A stretch of DNA of 64,000 nucleotides from assembly GCA_026168455.1 (NCBI GenBank), contig CM047429.1, positions 32,323,850 to 32,387,849 on the forward strand. The letters run 5' to 3'. The notes below the pieces were generated by a model. It searched no databases and was not told where the DNA came from. It saw nothing but the letters and a program-made list of their open reading frames with translations. The translations under genes were made by a program, and so were the position numbers. Shown one piece after another: positions 1 through 11,025 of the stretch. Position 1 is the stretch's first letter. Each line of letters begins with the position of its first letter. The stretch is from Theocolax elegans (taxonomy: Eukaryota > Arthropoda > Insecta > Hymenoptera > Cerocephalidae).

Positions 1-469
1 TTTATTTAATCATCTGTTTGGTCTCGACCAATCAGCCTGGTCTACACGAGCCATGACTGAAGATATTGCACTGAGGCCTATCCCTCACCTTGATGAAGCT
101 GCGTAATTCGGTCTTTTGTCTGGCGCTTAGATTATTTCTGCGTAATTTCAATCTATTATCGTTTGTTTTACTATTGTTTTATTATTTATATATTTATTTA
201 TTAATTTGTTAATAAATAAATTAATTAATTAATTATAAGGCCTAATAATAATAAGGCCTATTTGTTCTTATTGTTTTGCGAGCGATTTATTATTTGTTAA
301 TTAGTTTTAAGTACTCTGCATATATTTTATTTTATTGTTCTTTCTATTTTTTTGTTATTTTATACTTAGTTTTAAATTATATTTTGCGTTTTACACAATG
401 TACTTTTTCAAATAGTGTCTACGGGATTTCTATCCCAAAAGGCCAAATAATAAATTCAATCAATCAATG
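1..469 (+). mobile_element. 3' end of a LINE (family A copy A1)
   Basis: An open frame from base 2 to the TAA at 104..106 encodes the last 34 residues of a non-LTR retrotransposon ORF2. It begins LFNHLFGLDQ and matches the C-termini of the family A copies ending near 14800 and 40372. The rest is 3' UTR with a hairpin (GGGATTTCTATCCC, around 422), then GGCCAAATAA and a CAATCAATCAA tail running into TC repeats. It is truncated by the window edge, so the size of the copy is unknown. Confidence 0.8.
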
Positions 470-505
470 AATCTCTCTCTCTTTCTTTCTCTCTCTCTCG
501 TAATC
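470..505. repeat. TC microsatellite
   Basis: Short pyrimidine run of TC dinucleotides directly after the CAAT tail of LINE copy A1. It is the first of at least nine places in the window where a LINE 3' end abuts this microsatellite. Confidence 0.85.
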
Positions 506-580
506 AAGTTTTCATCGCCACCGACGTCAATATTAGCATGAATGCTAAGGTCCAGGTAGCTGCTATATTGGAATCTTAAC

Positions 581-670
581 CAGAGTTACCATTTAGGATT
601 TTTCTGTCCTTTATTGTCTAATGTAAATGAAGTCATACTGTGCGAGTGCAATAAAGAAAAAATACTTCTA
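581..670 (+). repeat. Dispersed ~90-bp repeat, copy 1
   Basis: Nearly the same sequence recurs at 19954..20042. Shared landmarks are GTTACCATTTAGG, TTTTTCTGTCC and AATGTAAATGA. I cannot assign it to a family. It sits between LINE remnants here and beside repeat R in the second copy. Confidence 0.7.
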
Positions 671-683
671 TCTGGCAACACTG

Positions 684-870
684 ATCTTAACTGGATGCAG
701 ATAATCTGGATTTAGTTCAATTTGATCGTACACATCATACGCACTTAACCACTCATTCATCTCACACTTGGCTTGATCTCTTTAATGCTCGTGAGCCTCC
801 ACCTGCTTTTGCTTACACCAAATCGACTGTACCTTTCATTGCTTGTCATGAGTCAATCAAAGGGTCAATC
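684..870 (+). pseudogene. LINE endonuclease fragment (family A)
   Basis: In the frame starting at 721 the translation includes THHTHLTTHSSHTWLDLF and FAYTKSTVPFIACHE. It aligns with the apurinic-type endonuclease of copy A4 (SHTWLDLF, then the region ending GHDS). An in-frame stop lies upstream near 700. The fragment ends where the minus-strand gypsy sequence begins. It is a truncated remnant with no RT. Confidence 0.75.
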
Positions 871-933
871 TCCTGCACATAACTTTTCCTCGTTCTCATC
901 TACTTCATCTAATTCACCAGGCCGTTCACTCTC

Positions 934-2230
934 TCACTCGGAATCCGCAAAGGCCGCGATCATCGTCTTTAATGTCCTATTTGTACGCTCGACGGGGTTG
1001 GCTTGTGATCGGTAAAAAGGAGTGATCTGTTTGATCACATAATCCTCAAGCATTTGTGTCAACTTATTATTGGCGAACTCTGTACCATTATACGTAAGGA
1101 AGTAATCGGGAGTTTCCCAACGAAACAGTATGAGTTCCTCAAATGCTTTCGTGACCGACTTACCAGTAGCAGCTCGTAACGGTTTTAACTCAACCCACCT
1201 CGTAAACAAAACTTGTAAGACCAGTATATATTTGTATTGGTTCTTACTACTTTTCCAGTGCGGAAACTTTTGAGGGCTGGACCTCACATCATTCGAACTG
1301 GCGATGTACCATGGGTCGGTAATCACGTCAAAGGAGGCTATTTCGACTTCGTCCGAGTCCAGGTTAACAGCGCGAGAGAGTGCGTCGGGAACATAGTGTA
1401 GTGCACCTTTCTTGTGCACAATCTCGAAGTCCCACTGTTGCATCTCAAGCACCCAACGCGCTAGTCTGCCCGTGGGCTCTTTAAGAGTTGTCAGCCATTT
1501 GAGTGCGCTGTGGTCCGTCACAGCTTTGAAACAATATGCTTCAATATATGGCCGAAATTTCTTTACTGCTCAGATTAAGGCTACACACTCTTTCTCCGTC
1601 GTCATGTAATTACGCTTTGCCTTGTTCATCTTCATTAGTCAATACAGCCCCAATAGCGTAATCACTCGCGTTACTCTGGACCGAGAAAGACTTAGAGAAG
1701 TCTGGTCGAGCAAGTACTGGCGCGCCGGCTAGAGCTAAGCTAAGTTCACGGAACGCCGCGTCCTGCTCTGGTCCCCACTCCCATGGCTGGTCCTTACGGA
1801 GTAATCTCACGAGAGGGATCTTAATATCCGACTGTCGATTTATAAAACGAGAATACCAACCGACCATGCCAAGGAAGGAACGAAGTTGTTTAACATTTCT
1901 TGGGGTCGGATAATTTAAGACGAAGCCACTCGATCCACATCGGGACGAAGTCCATCACCATCCAGGTAATACACAAAGAAGGTAACGTTCGAGCAACAGA
2001 ACTGACACTTCTCTCTGTTCAATTCTAGCCCTGCTTCCACTAGTGTACTGAGGATAATTTCCAACTATTTTAAATGTTCTTCGAAAGTTTCGGTTATAAC
2101 GATTAGATCGTCCAAGTAACCAAAACCATGAGCGGATCAAATAGAGCATCGATTAACCGTGTAAATGTCATGGGTGCATTCATCAGTGCGAACGGCATCC
2201 GTGCCGGCTCCTGCCCCCCCCCCCTGAACT
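934..2230 (-). pseudogene. Gypsy1 pol remnant (RT end, RNase H, integrase core)
   Basis: Read leftwards, 2205..2090 carries the RT catalytic region (MPFALMNAP and a YLDDLIVI-type motif, partly out of frame). 1867..1610 carries the RT thumb and RNase H start (MVGWYSRFIN, FSVQSNASDYAIGAVL). 1521..1366 is the RNase H C-terminus (TDHSALKWL, VPDALSRA). The rest is the integrase core (LFTRWVELKPL, QANPVERTNRTLK). The integrase HHCC finger is deleted, and the second catalytic Asp is replaced (TYNGTEF where DNGTEF is usual). Several frameshifts separate the pieces. The remnant cannot encode a working polyprotein. Confidence 0.8.
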
Positions 2231-2250
2231 GTACTAATCGGCAATGATTT

Positions 2251-4923
2251 TTAACTGTTCAGCACCTGATCAAGAGAGGCAGTCATCTTACTCTCATTAG
2301 ACTGTTTTAAACTCTTTTCTTTGATCGTAGGTTGGGGTGACAATGAGTAACGAGTATCATCGTTCTCATCGGTGGGGTTACATAGGTTTGGAGTTTTTCT
2401 TTCGTTCTCTATTTCCTTGAGTAACCGTTTGTGTTGGTTAAACACTTGCCTACGGAGTACTTCAGACCAGAAAGACTCTTTGCTTTTATTGATCTCCGGA
2501 AGTTCTAAATCTGGTTTGTCCGATGCTACCTTGTGGCATGTAAAACATATGCCGGAGAAGGGACTATTCGGATTCCTTTGAAAACCAGCGTCTTGAGTCT
2601 GCCTCTGCATAGTACGATCATATAGCGTGCTTTGTCTACTTTGAGGCGTGTAGACAGGTGTCGTCTGAGCTTAAGCAACGTATTGTTTCGGCCTTGCACC
2701 GTTATATTGTTGCTGCTTTGACCCTGTCTGTTTATTTGCCGAAGCTTGTCTCGGATTATTGATATTTTTACCACAAAATTTTTACTTTGTTGCAAGTACT
2801 GACTTTGAATTGTGTTGCGAGTACCATATACAGTGGCTACTTTACAATCACTTGAAGATGGACTAGAAGAATGTTTCTTATTTTTCTTGCTCCTCTTCTT
2901 TTTTAACGTCTTCTTCTTCGGTGGTGGAGATGGCTGAGGAACCGGTTGTCTCTTCTTATTCTTAACTAATGACGCCACTTTCCCCAAAACTTTAGACGAA
3001 CTACGTTTTGGGAAAGCTTGTGGGATATGAAATTGTTCTCTTGGTGTGGGTTCCGCAAATCTCTTGTCCCATATCAAGTGTTCTTCATATTCTTTGCCGT
3101 ACTTCATTATGTCTTCGAAATTATTTATGAGTCTCGAGGACATAAATTTACGGCATTCCGGTCTCGGAGGTCGGCGCAATTTCCGCACAATAGCCTTAAA
3201 GCAATTCAGGTATTTTACGACCTTCTCTCCTTTGCCTTGCGTGCGGCGTTGTAGATCCTCGAACAAATCTTGATCTCGTAACTCCTGACCGTATTCATTC
3301 AACAATTTATTTTCGAAGTCATACCAGTTACGTAAGGAAAATTGGACTGCCCTATACCAAAATAGGGCTGTCTTCTTAAACGCGCAAGGCAATGCACTCA
3401 GAATACGCCGGTCAGAGAACTGGTCGTCATTCCTGAAGTCTTGTAGACTATCTAGGAATTCTTCGGCATCGTCGTTGGTCTCCCCATCAAACGATACACC
3501 CCAGTCTCTGAGGGCTCTTGCACAACCAGGCCGATTCTTTCTATCTCTCGTTGGTGGCTGGTTGTATCCCAAAGGGACTAATGCACCCATGTCCTCACTT
3601 TGGTTATTCGTATCACACCGGTGGACATCTCGACTCGGCGATGGTACTCTACTACGTCTGTCAGAGTGGCGCTCCTTGCGATATCTTCTCGCATAGTAAG
3701 CGATTGTATCTTCCCTATTCGCAGCGTAATATTCGTCCGAATCTAAGTTGCTAACATTAAAATCGGTTTGAGTACCTTGATCGCGTCTAGCGACAGCTCG
3801 CTCGTACTCGACGGGATCGTTATTCATTGCGTGGGATCTGTTGTAACCATTGTCACACTGTGTAGAGGCTTCCCTCCTTGTGTAAGTACTTTGAATACGA
3901 TCGGACGTGCGAGACTTACGAATCCCTTCATTCGGTAACCGTCTAGAAGTGGACCTAACCTTCCTCTGACAGGTACCGTATTGATTACGACTATGTAAAT
4001 GATAATCTGGGGCTTCCCTCCGATTATCAGTCGACTGTCTGCGATCGTTGGAAGGGAGTTCATAATCCCTGCTCGTTTGTTGTCGCGACTTATCTGACTG
4101 AATCTCCGAAACGCGCTTTTTAATAGCTCCTGAACTACTAAATTGGCTGGGAGTGGACCAACCATGTGTATCGGAATTCAGTCGGAAATCGCTACGACGA
4201 ATGGCGCCCTTTTCCACTGGATTGTGGTTACCAACTAACGAGTTACGCTGATCCCGGTGAGTCGTATGTGGTGAATTTGTAGCATGCGTCTCACCTAGAC
4301 CAGTACATGTAGTGGTCGACACCGTCAATTGTCTCGAAGTTGGTACGTTAGCCGTCGGAAACGCCGATTGTGTTAATGCCTGTTGCATTATCAGAAAGCG
4401 GTCTCAATTCACCCGTCAACGTGGGCACACTACTATGTGTAGTCATATTTCCCTCTTCTTCCTGAATGGGGGTTATGTACTCACGTGTTGGTCTATCGTC
4501 TGACAACTCAGACTCTATAGACCTGTCGGTACCAGAAGGTATCACACTACCTCTTCTGGAACGCTTTTGGTGCTTCTGCCAGAACTGTAGATAAGCTAAA
4601 GGCTTGGTCGCTGGTTGGGCAGAAATATCTTCGTTGTAATTGGGATACCAAGGCACGTCAATTTGAGGATCATAACACTTAATCCTATGTCTTAGAAGGC
4701 GCTCTCTACACTCAAACTCTTCGCTATTTGCATTAAGCTGCAAACGATCGAGCTGGGCGTAGATCTCCTCCAAAGGAAGTGACCTGATGTCCTTTTTAAT
4801 GTGCCTCGCATCCCGCGAGTCACTGAGTATTTTGCACATACGCGCCTCGTAGCTGCCCATCGTTATCTTTTTGATAAAGCAGAGACGGCGTTGTGCACCT
4901 GGGGATTTCTTCTCAGTTGGCAC
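2251..4923 (-). pseudogene. Gypsy1 gag, broken by two frameshifts
   Basis: Three overlapping frames together make one gag. 4923..4348 is the N-terminal part. 4388..2526 (620 codons) is an Arg/Ser-rich linker, then a retrotransposon gag domain around residues 275-430 (FDGETNDDAEEFLDSL, ALPCAFKKTALFWYRA), then a Lys-rich tail. 2610..2251 is the C-terminus, with a degenerate zinc knuckle (CFTCHK). The first junction is a +1 shift and the second is a further shift. The gag domain would build the virus-like particle, but this copy is broken. The call rests on domain character and on the pol remnant beside it. Confidence 0.75.
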
Positions 4924-4984
4924 ACCACCTGCGTCCCCGTATGCCCTGTAAAATTCCGGTTCGAGTTTGGCAAACTTATTAAAT

Positions 4985-5982
4985 AATATCTAAATAAAAT
5001 AACAAGGAAAATTAATGTAAATTAATATAATTTTTATAAACAAATTATAAAAAAAATATTGTTTGCCACAAGATTCGAATGCTTAATCAAAATCTGTATT
5101 CGGATCAAAAAGAAATTTTTTTTGTTGTCGAACTTGTCTTCAAAATCTAAGTAAAATTGCTAACGATACTAGGACCAATCCAAGACCGAATTAATTCGAC
5201 AAACAAATTAATTTCGTAACAATTTTAAAATAAATTGCTATCGATTGCAAATTACAAACAAAAAATAATAAAAAAAATATTTTAATTCGCTGACCCGAGA
5301 GATAAAATATCAAAGGAAAGAAAACAAAATTCTGGAAGCTACAAATATAATTATTTTGACAAACAAAATAATTATAACTTCACACAAAATGTAAATCTCT
5401 CACAAAGAAAACAAAAAAAATTTTGTGAAGAGTAGCTTCGAAAGAAAAGAATTTTCAAAATCAAGATCACACAAAAAATAGTATATTACACATCTAGGGA
5501 GGTAAAGTATTGGTGAGCCTATAGTACACGTAAATTGCCCCCCGAGCCGAAGGCGAGTTGTTGAAAAAAAAATTTTAAATGTGATTGATACAACAAAAAA
5601 ATTTTTAATTTGATTAAAACACACAAAAAAAATTAATTTTAATGTTAACCTCCAAAAAAATTCTAATTTATTAAAAAAAATTTATTTAATAAATTTATTT
5701 TATAAATATGTAATTAATTTGACAAACAAATTAATTGCAATCTATTGCTTGATTTGGAGGCAAGGCAAAAATTAAGAAAATAAATCAAATGAGATTTTAC
5801 GTCAGCAGAATTGATAATTAAGTGGCAAACACTTAATCAAAATAGTGATAATAATAACAATAAATTTAAATGTAACACCAATATCACGATATGTCTGAGC
5901 ACTAATGCGAGCCAAAATCGCGTCGGTAACAGAAAAAGATTTATCAACTTTGACTTATCTGATTAACAGACAATATCAAAAA
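4985..5982. other. AT-rich Gypsy1 leader, no gene seen
   Basis: Very AT-rich sequence with many A/T homopolymers between the start of gag and the SINE. It contains a short GC patch (CCCCGAGCCGAAGGCG near 5540) and repeated AATTAATTTG-like words. I see no coding frame of note. It is probably untranslated leader of Gypsy1, perhaps with unrecognised insertions. Confidence 0.5.
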
Positions 5983-5989
5983 CAATTAT

Positions 5990-6442
5990 TTTTTTTTTTT
6001 TTTTTATGTTATTTAACGTCGCTCTATTTATGCTGCCAGGGCTAATCAGCGACGGAGGTGAACGGTGTGTCTGTAAACAAAGCACATGTAGTTGAAACAG
6101 TGGTGCTTGTGTCCATCGGAAGATATCATCGGTCACTGTAATTAGTCTAATAATTAGTTTCCTGTCCTCCCGATGGAACCACCGCGATCCTCTTTACATC
6201 TTCGCGTCCCTAACGTTCCCTATAGTTCAGATGCCCGTGCCTCTCATGCACTGACAAGTGCACGAAACGCACGCGCACCTGAACTGGCGTCACATTATAG
6301 TGACACGCCGAGCCACTGAGTCGCGGTGTTCGAAAAATGCACATGAAAAAAATTTCAGAGGTACACGTCTGGGATCGAACCCACGACCCTCGGTGTGAGA
6401 GTCGGGAGCTCTACCCATGAGCCACCGCGGCTCTCTAAAAAT
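5990..6442 (-). mobile_element. tRNA-derived SINE
   Basis: On the minus strand the head has a Pol III A box (TGGCTCATGGGTAGAG, about 6424..6408) and B box (GGTTCGATCCC, about 6382..6371). About 370 bp of body follows, with a poly(A) tail seen as the T run at 5990..6005. CAATTAT flanks both ends (5983..5989 and 6443..6449), consistent with a 7-bp target duplication. The head has no closing acceptor stem, so it is not a tRNA gene. The insertion lies inside the Gypsy1 leader. Confidence 0.75.
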
Positions 6443-7055
6443 CAATTATAATAATATTAATTATTATTACCACACAACAAAAAAAATTATTGTATATTTT
6501 CAGAATTATCAGCTGACTAACAGCGCGATATTATCTTAGAAAAATTATTTAAAAAGTACATATATTCCAACAAAAAACAATTTCTGAATAATAATATTAA
6601 TACGAAATTAATAATTATAAACAGTAAAAATATTATTGGTCGTCTCGAACTAATACAAAATCAGTGAGCCGAACTCAAAAATATTTAACACACACACAAA
6701 TTGTTAAACTCGCTTTTAAAGCGAGTTAACAATATTCACGCAATGAAATTAAAAATGAAATAATAAAATGCATGCGATGAATGTAGAAATGAAATTACGG
6801 TCGCGCAGAGGGGGAAATTTTCCTTCTTGCGTAGCAACGAAGGATAGCCGCGCGGTATATGCCGTATAAAGTATACGTTCTTTCTTGCTCTTTCTCTCTC
6901 TCTCACACGCGACTTACAAAGCAAAAACTTCAAAAATAAATAACCCGCTGTTCCTCATATAAGTTCAGGTAAACCTGTACATACAAGAAGCACTTATTTA
7001 AAAAAAAAATAAGAAAGAATTCACCGATCCGAAATCTCGACACTACAACTACCGT
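6443..7055. other. AT-rich Gypsy1 leader, no gene seen
   Basis: Continuation of the leader between the SINE and the primer site. It is AT-rich with a short TCTCTC run at 6894..6903. No coding sequence is supported. Confidence 0.45.
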
Positions 7056-7073
7056 CCTGTCACGGTCGCCATT
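7056..7073 (-). other. Gypsy1 primer-binding site region
   Basis: On the minus strand the bases just inside the LTR end (...CGTTACA) read AATGGCGACCGTGACAGG. A TGGCGACCGTGACAGG-type site directly after an LTR is typical of insect mdg1/412-like elements primed by a tRNA, from memory tRNA-Arg. The position next to the TGTAAC boundary supports the call. Confidence 0.55.
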
Positions 7074-7334
7074 TGTAACGTGGTATTTCGTCCTAATATC
7101 ACTTACAATTTATTTATTATTTTATATTTCTACAGGGATTTCTATTTTGTATTATATATTTATTCATATTTCTACAGGGACGACGGCCCAAAGAACGCGT
7201 CTTGCGGAACGGAGATTGGACGATCTCCTACGTACCGACACACGTGGCGGGAAAATCGGGAATCGGAATAATGATTGCGGGTTGATTTATAATTAAAATA
7301 ACGCGACCGTCATATTAAAATAAAATAAATAATA
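7074..7334 (-). mobile_element. Gypsy1 5' LTR, partial
   Basis: The boundary reads TGTAACGTGG on the plus strand, the complement of an LTR ending in CGTTACA, with the primer site next to it. The LTR is cut off at 7334/7335, where a Helitron-like CTAG end begins, so its other terminus is missing. It contains a direct repeat of TATTTCTACAGGGA, about 7126 and 7168. Confidence 0.6.
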
Positions 7335-7612
7335 CTAGCCAAATTGCTCGCTTCGCTCGCAGTTAAATATTATTTTTAACATAATATTTCTTTACCATCA
7401 ATTTACAATATAATGTAATATTCAAAAAATTATTTTTTAAAAACTATTTAGTAAAATAATTTATAATACTAGTAATTAGATAAATATTACAATTATATAA
7501 TTTGTTGGGATAAATCCGAAATAATTAATAAAAGAATGATCATTTTTACTATTTATATCAATAACAATTTTGTTATTCTCAATAATTAATTCTAATCTTA
7601 TTATTTACATTA
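7335..7612 (-). mobile_element. Helitron-like element E1, left part
   Basis: On the minus strand it ends GCGAGCGAAGCGAGCAA...GGCTAG followed by T. This fits a Helitron 3' terminus (CTRR, inserted before T). The same body occurs, inverted, in the centre of the 17-kb inverted duplication (about 54918..55215). The element continues at 11636..11705 after a 4-kb nested insertion. No Rep/helicase ORF is present, so it is non-autonomous if the class is right. Confidence 0.55.
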
Positions 7613-8645
7613 GAGGCATTCCATGTGAAATCAGCAGATGAAAATTTTAAAATTATTGATATTCTGCTAAACAACTCCTCTTTAAACCTAGAATATGTAG
7701 AAAAATTTTTAGATGCTTTACTTAAAAAGGAAAAAATGATAGGAAAATTTTAATTATAACCATTAATTGAATATTACTGCACTTTTACTGACCTTAAGTC
7801 ACTCAAAAGTCATATATATTGATTTTTGACATTGTTCGATGCAATTGATATTACTGAAAAAAATCACAGATACATCTAATTACATGTACTTTGTGTGTAC
7901 CAAACCGTTTAGTGGCATAATTAATAGGATAAAAGATATACACTTTTTTATGTAAAGCTAACTGCAAAAATGAAAAAGTTCAACATGAGTGTCAATTGCC
8001 GATGAACATGAACTTTTTTAATTCAAGATAATTAATAATTTTAAAAATACTGGTAGATTCTGCGTTAAATTTGCAACAAAAATATCTCTATAAATTTTCT
8101 CCTGAGATTAATAGATTTAGAGAAAAAATTTCATATAGAAATATGATACGAATATTCAAGTGAATAACTTTATACGAATTTTTTTATTATGCCAATAGCT
8201 TTATGAAATTTTGTCTCTAAAACTATTACTTTCAGGAGAAAATCTTAAAGTAATTTGTTGTTGCAAATTTAACGCAGAATCTACCAGTATTTTTAAAATT
8301 ATTAATTATTTTGAATTAAAAATGTTCATGTTCATCGGCAACTGACACCCATGTTGAACTTTTTTATTTTTGCTGATAGCTTTACAGAAAAAAGTGTATA
8401 TCTTTTATCCTATTAATTATACCCCTAAGCGGTTTGGTACACACAAAGTATATGTAATTAGATGTATCTGTGATTTTATTTCAATAATATCAATTCTGCC
8501 GAACAATGTCAAATATTAAACTATATGATTTTTTAGTGACTGAAGGTCAGTAAAAGTGCAGTAATATTCAATTAATGGTTATAATTAAAATTTTATTGAA
8601 ATCTTGATGTAATTACCAGTTTTAAAGGTGTCTATCATTTTTTTT
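7613..8645. mobile_element. Foldback MITE D, left arm, loop and most of right arm
   Basis: A long palindrome. The left arm (7613 to about 8140) is mirrored by about 8196..8640, and the outer right arm continues at 11527..11635. The termini are GAGGCATTCC and GGAATGCTCC, flanked by ATTA at 7609..7612 and 11636..11639. The uninterrupted site occurs at the centre of the 17-kb inverted duplication, which supports a 4-bp duplication. The interior has no coding capacity. Gypsy2 interrupts the right arm after the T run at about 8640. Confidence 0.75.
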
Positions 8646-8652
8646 GTAGGAT

Positions 8653-9284
8653 TTTGTAGGAAAAGCTACAATATCTGAACATGGGTCACAATTTACGATT
8701 GTTAAATGGGAAAATTATTTGAAAAAACAAAATATTAAAATGATATTTTCAAGTATAAGACACCCACAATCAAATATTATAGAGCGATCTCATAGAGAAA
8801 TAGGTCGAATATATAGATCGATTTTAAATAAGCATACTGGATGGGCTAATGAAATCCATTTTGTTGAAAATGTTATAAATAATACGCATCACGAAACTAC
8901 GGGTTTTCCGCCAGTAAAATTACAATTTCCAATCAAAAGCGAAAAATTTTGGAATAATTGTTTAAAATCAAATCCAATAAATATTAAAGAAGATTATGAG
9001 GATAAAATTGCTAAAGCAAAAGATAAAATGCATAAATTCATTATCAATAGAGCGAATAACAAAAATGTAAATAGAAAAATATATAAATTTAATATAAACG
9101 ATTTAGTGTTAATTAAAGCATTAAATGTATCAAATGCGAATGAAAAGCGACTTGCGAAATTTATGTATCTATGCGAAGTATTATTCGATGACAAATGAAA
9201 TTAGAACGGGGAAAATTTCATATTAATCAACTGAAACCATATTATATGGAAAAGGAATCTGAAAATATTTTTGAAAATAATTAA
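8653..9284 (+). pseudogene. Gypsy2 integrase C-terminal half
   Basis: The frame opens at 8653 and reads to a TGA at 9196. It contains TISEHGSQFT, FSSIRHPQSNIIERSHREIG and NDLVLIKALNVSN, matching the integrase core and C-terminal domain of Ty3/gypsy elements. The usual catalytic Asp of SDHGTQF is Glu here (SEHGSQF), while the final Glu (IIERSHRE) is kept. After a frameshift near 9195 the frame continues as FHINQLKPYYM to about 9284, a common C-terminal motif. No N-terminal domain remains, so the product would be inactive. Confidence 0.8.
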
Positions 9285-9570
9285 CAATAAAAAACAAAAT
9301 AAAAAAAAAATAAAAAAATAATAATACATAATAATTTTCTGAAGATAATAGAATAAATTAAAAGTTGTCAAATCAAAGCGAATTTAATCGTACAAAATAA
9401 AAGAGCGTTAGTAACTATGAAAATCAAAACAAAGGTCAATTAACCAACGACGTTTAAACACAGGGTGAGAAGTGAACTATCCTTTACCCAGGCTTGTCAG
9501 TCTCAGTTTAACTGTCTCCATATTCAGTCGAGTTCAAACCAAACAGGGATCTACAAAGAAAAAGTTAAAA

Positions 9571-9782
9571 TGCCAGATTTCACTCAAAATACTGAGAAAA
9601 TCGCTACTTGTGAAGCTTCAACACAAACATCTAGTAGTTGTGAAAGTGATAAAGGAGTAAAGTGGTTTCGTCATCATGAAAAATGCATAAGATTGGTCCA
9701 CCAAAAAAATAAATGGGTAACCAATTTTTCTACAAGAATATGCAATGGTACTTACGTACAGACAAGAAAAATGAAAACATGA
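9571..9782 (+). CDS. Small ORF of Gypsy2, unknown function
   Basis: The start at 9571 gives 70 codons (MPDFTQNTEKIATCEAS...). An upstream in-frame start at 9465 exists but the added residues look non-coding. The frame is Cys/Lys-containing (SSSCESDKGVKWF, HHEKCIRLVHQKN). A further broken stretch to about 9900 is Lys/Glu-rich (EEMEKVEEKIRKLERKL) and probably coiled coil. Lying between integrase and the polypurine tract, it could be an accessory or env-position product. I do not recognise the family. Confidence 0.4.
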
Positions 9783-10316
9783 ACGGTACCTACACGAACG
9801 TCTAGAGTAGAAAAAAGAAAATTTATAAGTGAAGAGATGGAGAAAGTGGAAGAAAAAATAAGAAAATTAGAAAGAAAATTAAGGAAAAGGAAATAGAAAA
9901 AATAACACCAGCATCGACGGAAGAACTTGAAGAACTTTTCAACAGTTTAAATCATCCAGGGATGTCAGCAGAAGAATTCGATATCTTCATGACCCAACAA
10001 AATTAAACAACGTTGTTTGATCGACCGGTAAATAAAATATAATCTTTATATATAGAAAAAGAATTGAATTCGTTTTATTAGGCAACTATATATATATTTT
10101 TTTTTTGAAAATTAATGAAAGTTTTTAGAAATGTTACTTGATAGTGTTATTATATAATCATAAAAGAACACAAATTTAAAGGGGGGAATATGGGGTACAT
10201 AGTGATAGTTTTTTTCCATAAATTTGTGTTTCATTTATTTTTCACAAATTTAAAGGGGGGTGATGTGACGGGCATAACCATATATATAGACGTATGATTA
10301 GGATCCAGTCACATAG

Positions 10317-10390
10317 CGTAATAGCTCAAGCGGTAGAGTGTAAGCGCGCCACGCAAGAGGTCCGGGTTCAAGCCCGACTCTCGGAAGATT
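10317..10390 (+). other. tRNA-like segment inside the Gypsy2 LTR
   Basis: An A-box-like TAGCTCAAGCGGTAGAG (10322..10338) and a B-box-like GGGTTCAAGCCC (10364..10375) have tRNA-like spacing. A D-arm (GCTC/GAGT) and T-arm (CGGG/CCCG) can form, but the acceptor stem does not and the anticodon stem is weak. I read it as a tRNA-derived remnant (SINE head or captured tRNA), not a functional tRNA. Confidence 0.55.
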
Positions 10391-10852
10391 TTTAATTGCT
10401 TAAATTAATTTATTTAAACAATTAATAAATCAAAATTGATAAAATTTATAATTTTATTTAAAAAATTTTTTATTTTGCAAATTTATATTGATTATAGATA
10501 ATATTAATAAAATTTGAAAATTTCTTTAAATTATACATTATATTTATATAAAAAATATATGTAAGAAAAGTAATAAAAAATAAATAAGTATTTGAACAAT
10601 AAATTAAAGAAAAATGAATTTTATCAATTAAAATTAAAATTAAGGTTGTTTTTTACGTTTGTTAATTATTATATTAATATAAAAGTCAGATTTTGAAAAC
10701 TAACGAAAATCAATATAAAGACAGAAAGGTTGACGACCCTGCGCCAAAATCATGCGAAATAACAAAGAGGATAATAAGAAGAGAGAGAAGCCGAAAACTC
10801 CAGCTGTAGGTGCGAAGAAGGTGGGAGAACATTCCCCACCTCTAACCAAATG

Positions 10853-10859
10853 TATAAAA
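10853..10859 (+). promoter_or_regulatory. TATA box of the Gypsy2 LTR
   Basis: TATAAAA within a GC-richer stretch, 81 bp before a polyadenylation hexamer. The order TATA, start, AATAAA inside one LTR is as expected for a retrotransposon promoter. Confidence 0.6.
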
Positions 10860-11025
10860 CCGGCCGTCTCGCTGTCGAAATCAGCATTCGCCTCGAGCTG
10901 TAAGGCGAGGAAGGAAGCACCCTCCTCGCCACTTCTAGAAATAAATTTCGGTTATCATTTAAATCCTTTGAGTTTGATTGAACAGCTAGAGGTGTAATGT
11001 TCATTTAAAAGTACTCGAATAAGAT

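Larger units (their letters stand above)
870..7334 (-). mobile_element. Gypsy1: broken Ty3/gypsy LTR retrotransposon
   Basis: On the minus strand the order is LTR remnant (7334..7074), primer-binding region, long leader, gag (4923..2251), partial RT, RNase H and partial integrase (about 2230..934). Protease and the N-terminal half of RT are missing: the sequence jumps from the gag zinc-knuckle region to late RT across a C-rich run at 2213..2224. No 3' LTR is visible, and a LINE scrap adjoins the integrase end. The element is non-autonomous and decayed. The mdg1/412-like assignment rests on the primer site and pol style and is tentative. Confidence 0.8.

Noticed and set aside
6371..6435. Functional tRNA gene (minus strand)
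   Set aside because: A and B boxes are good, but no acceptor stem pairs, and the sequence continues into a SINE body with poly(A).
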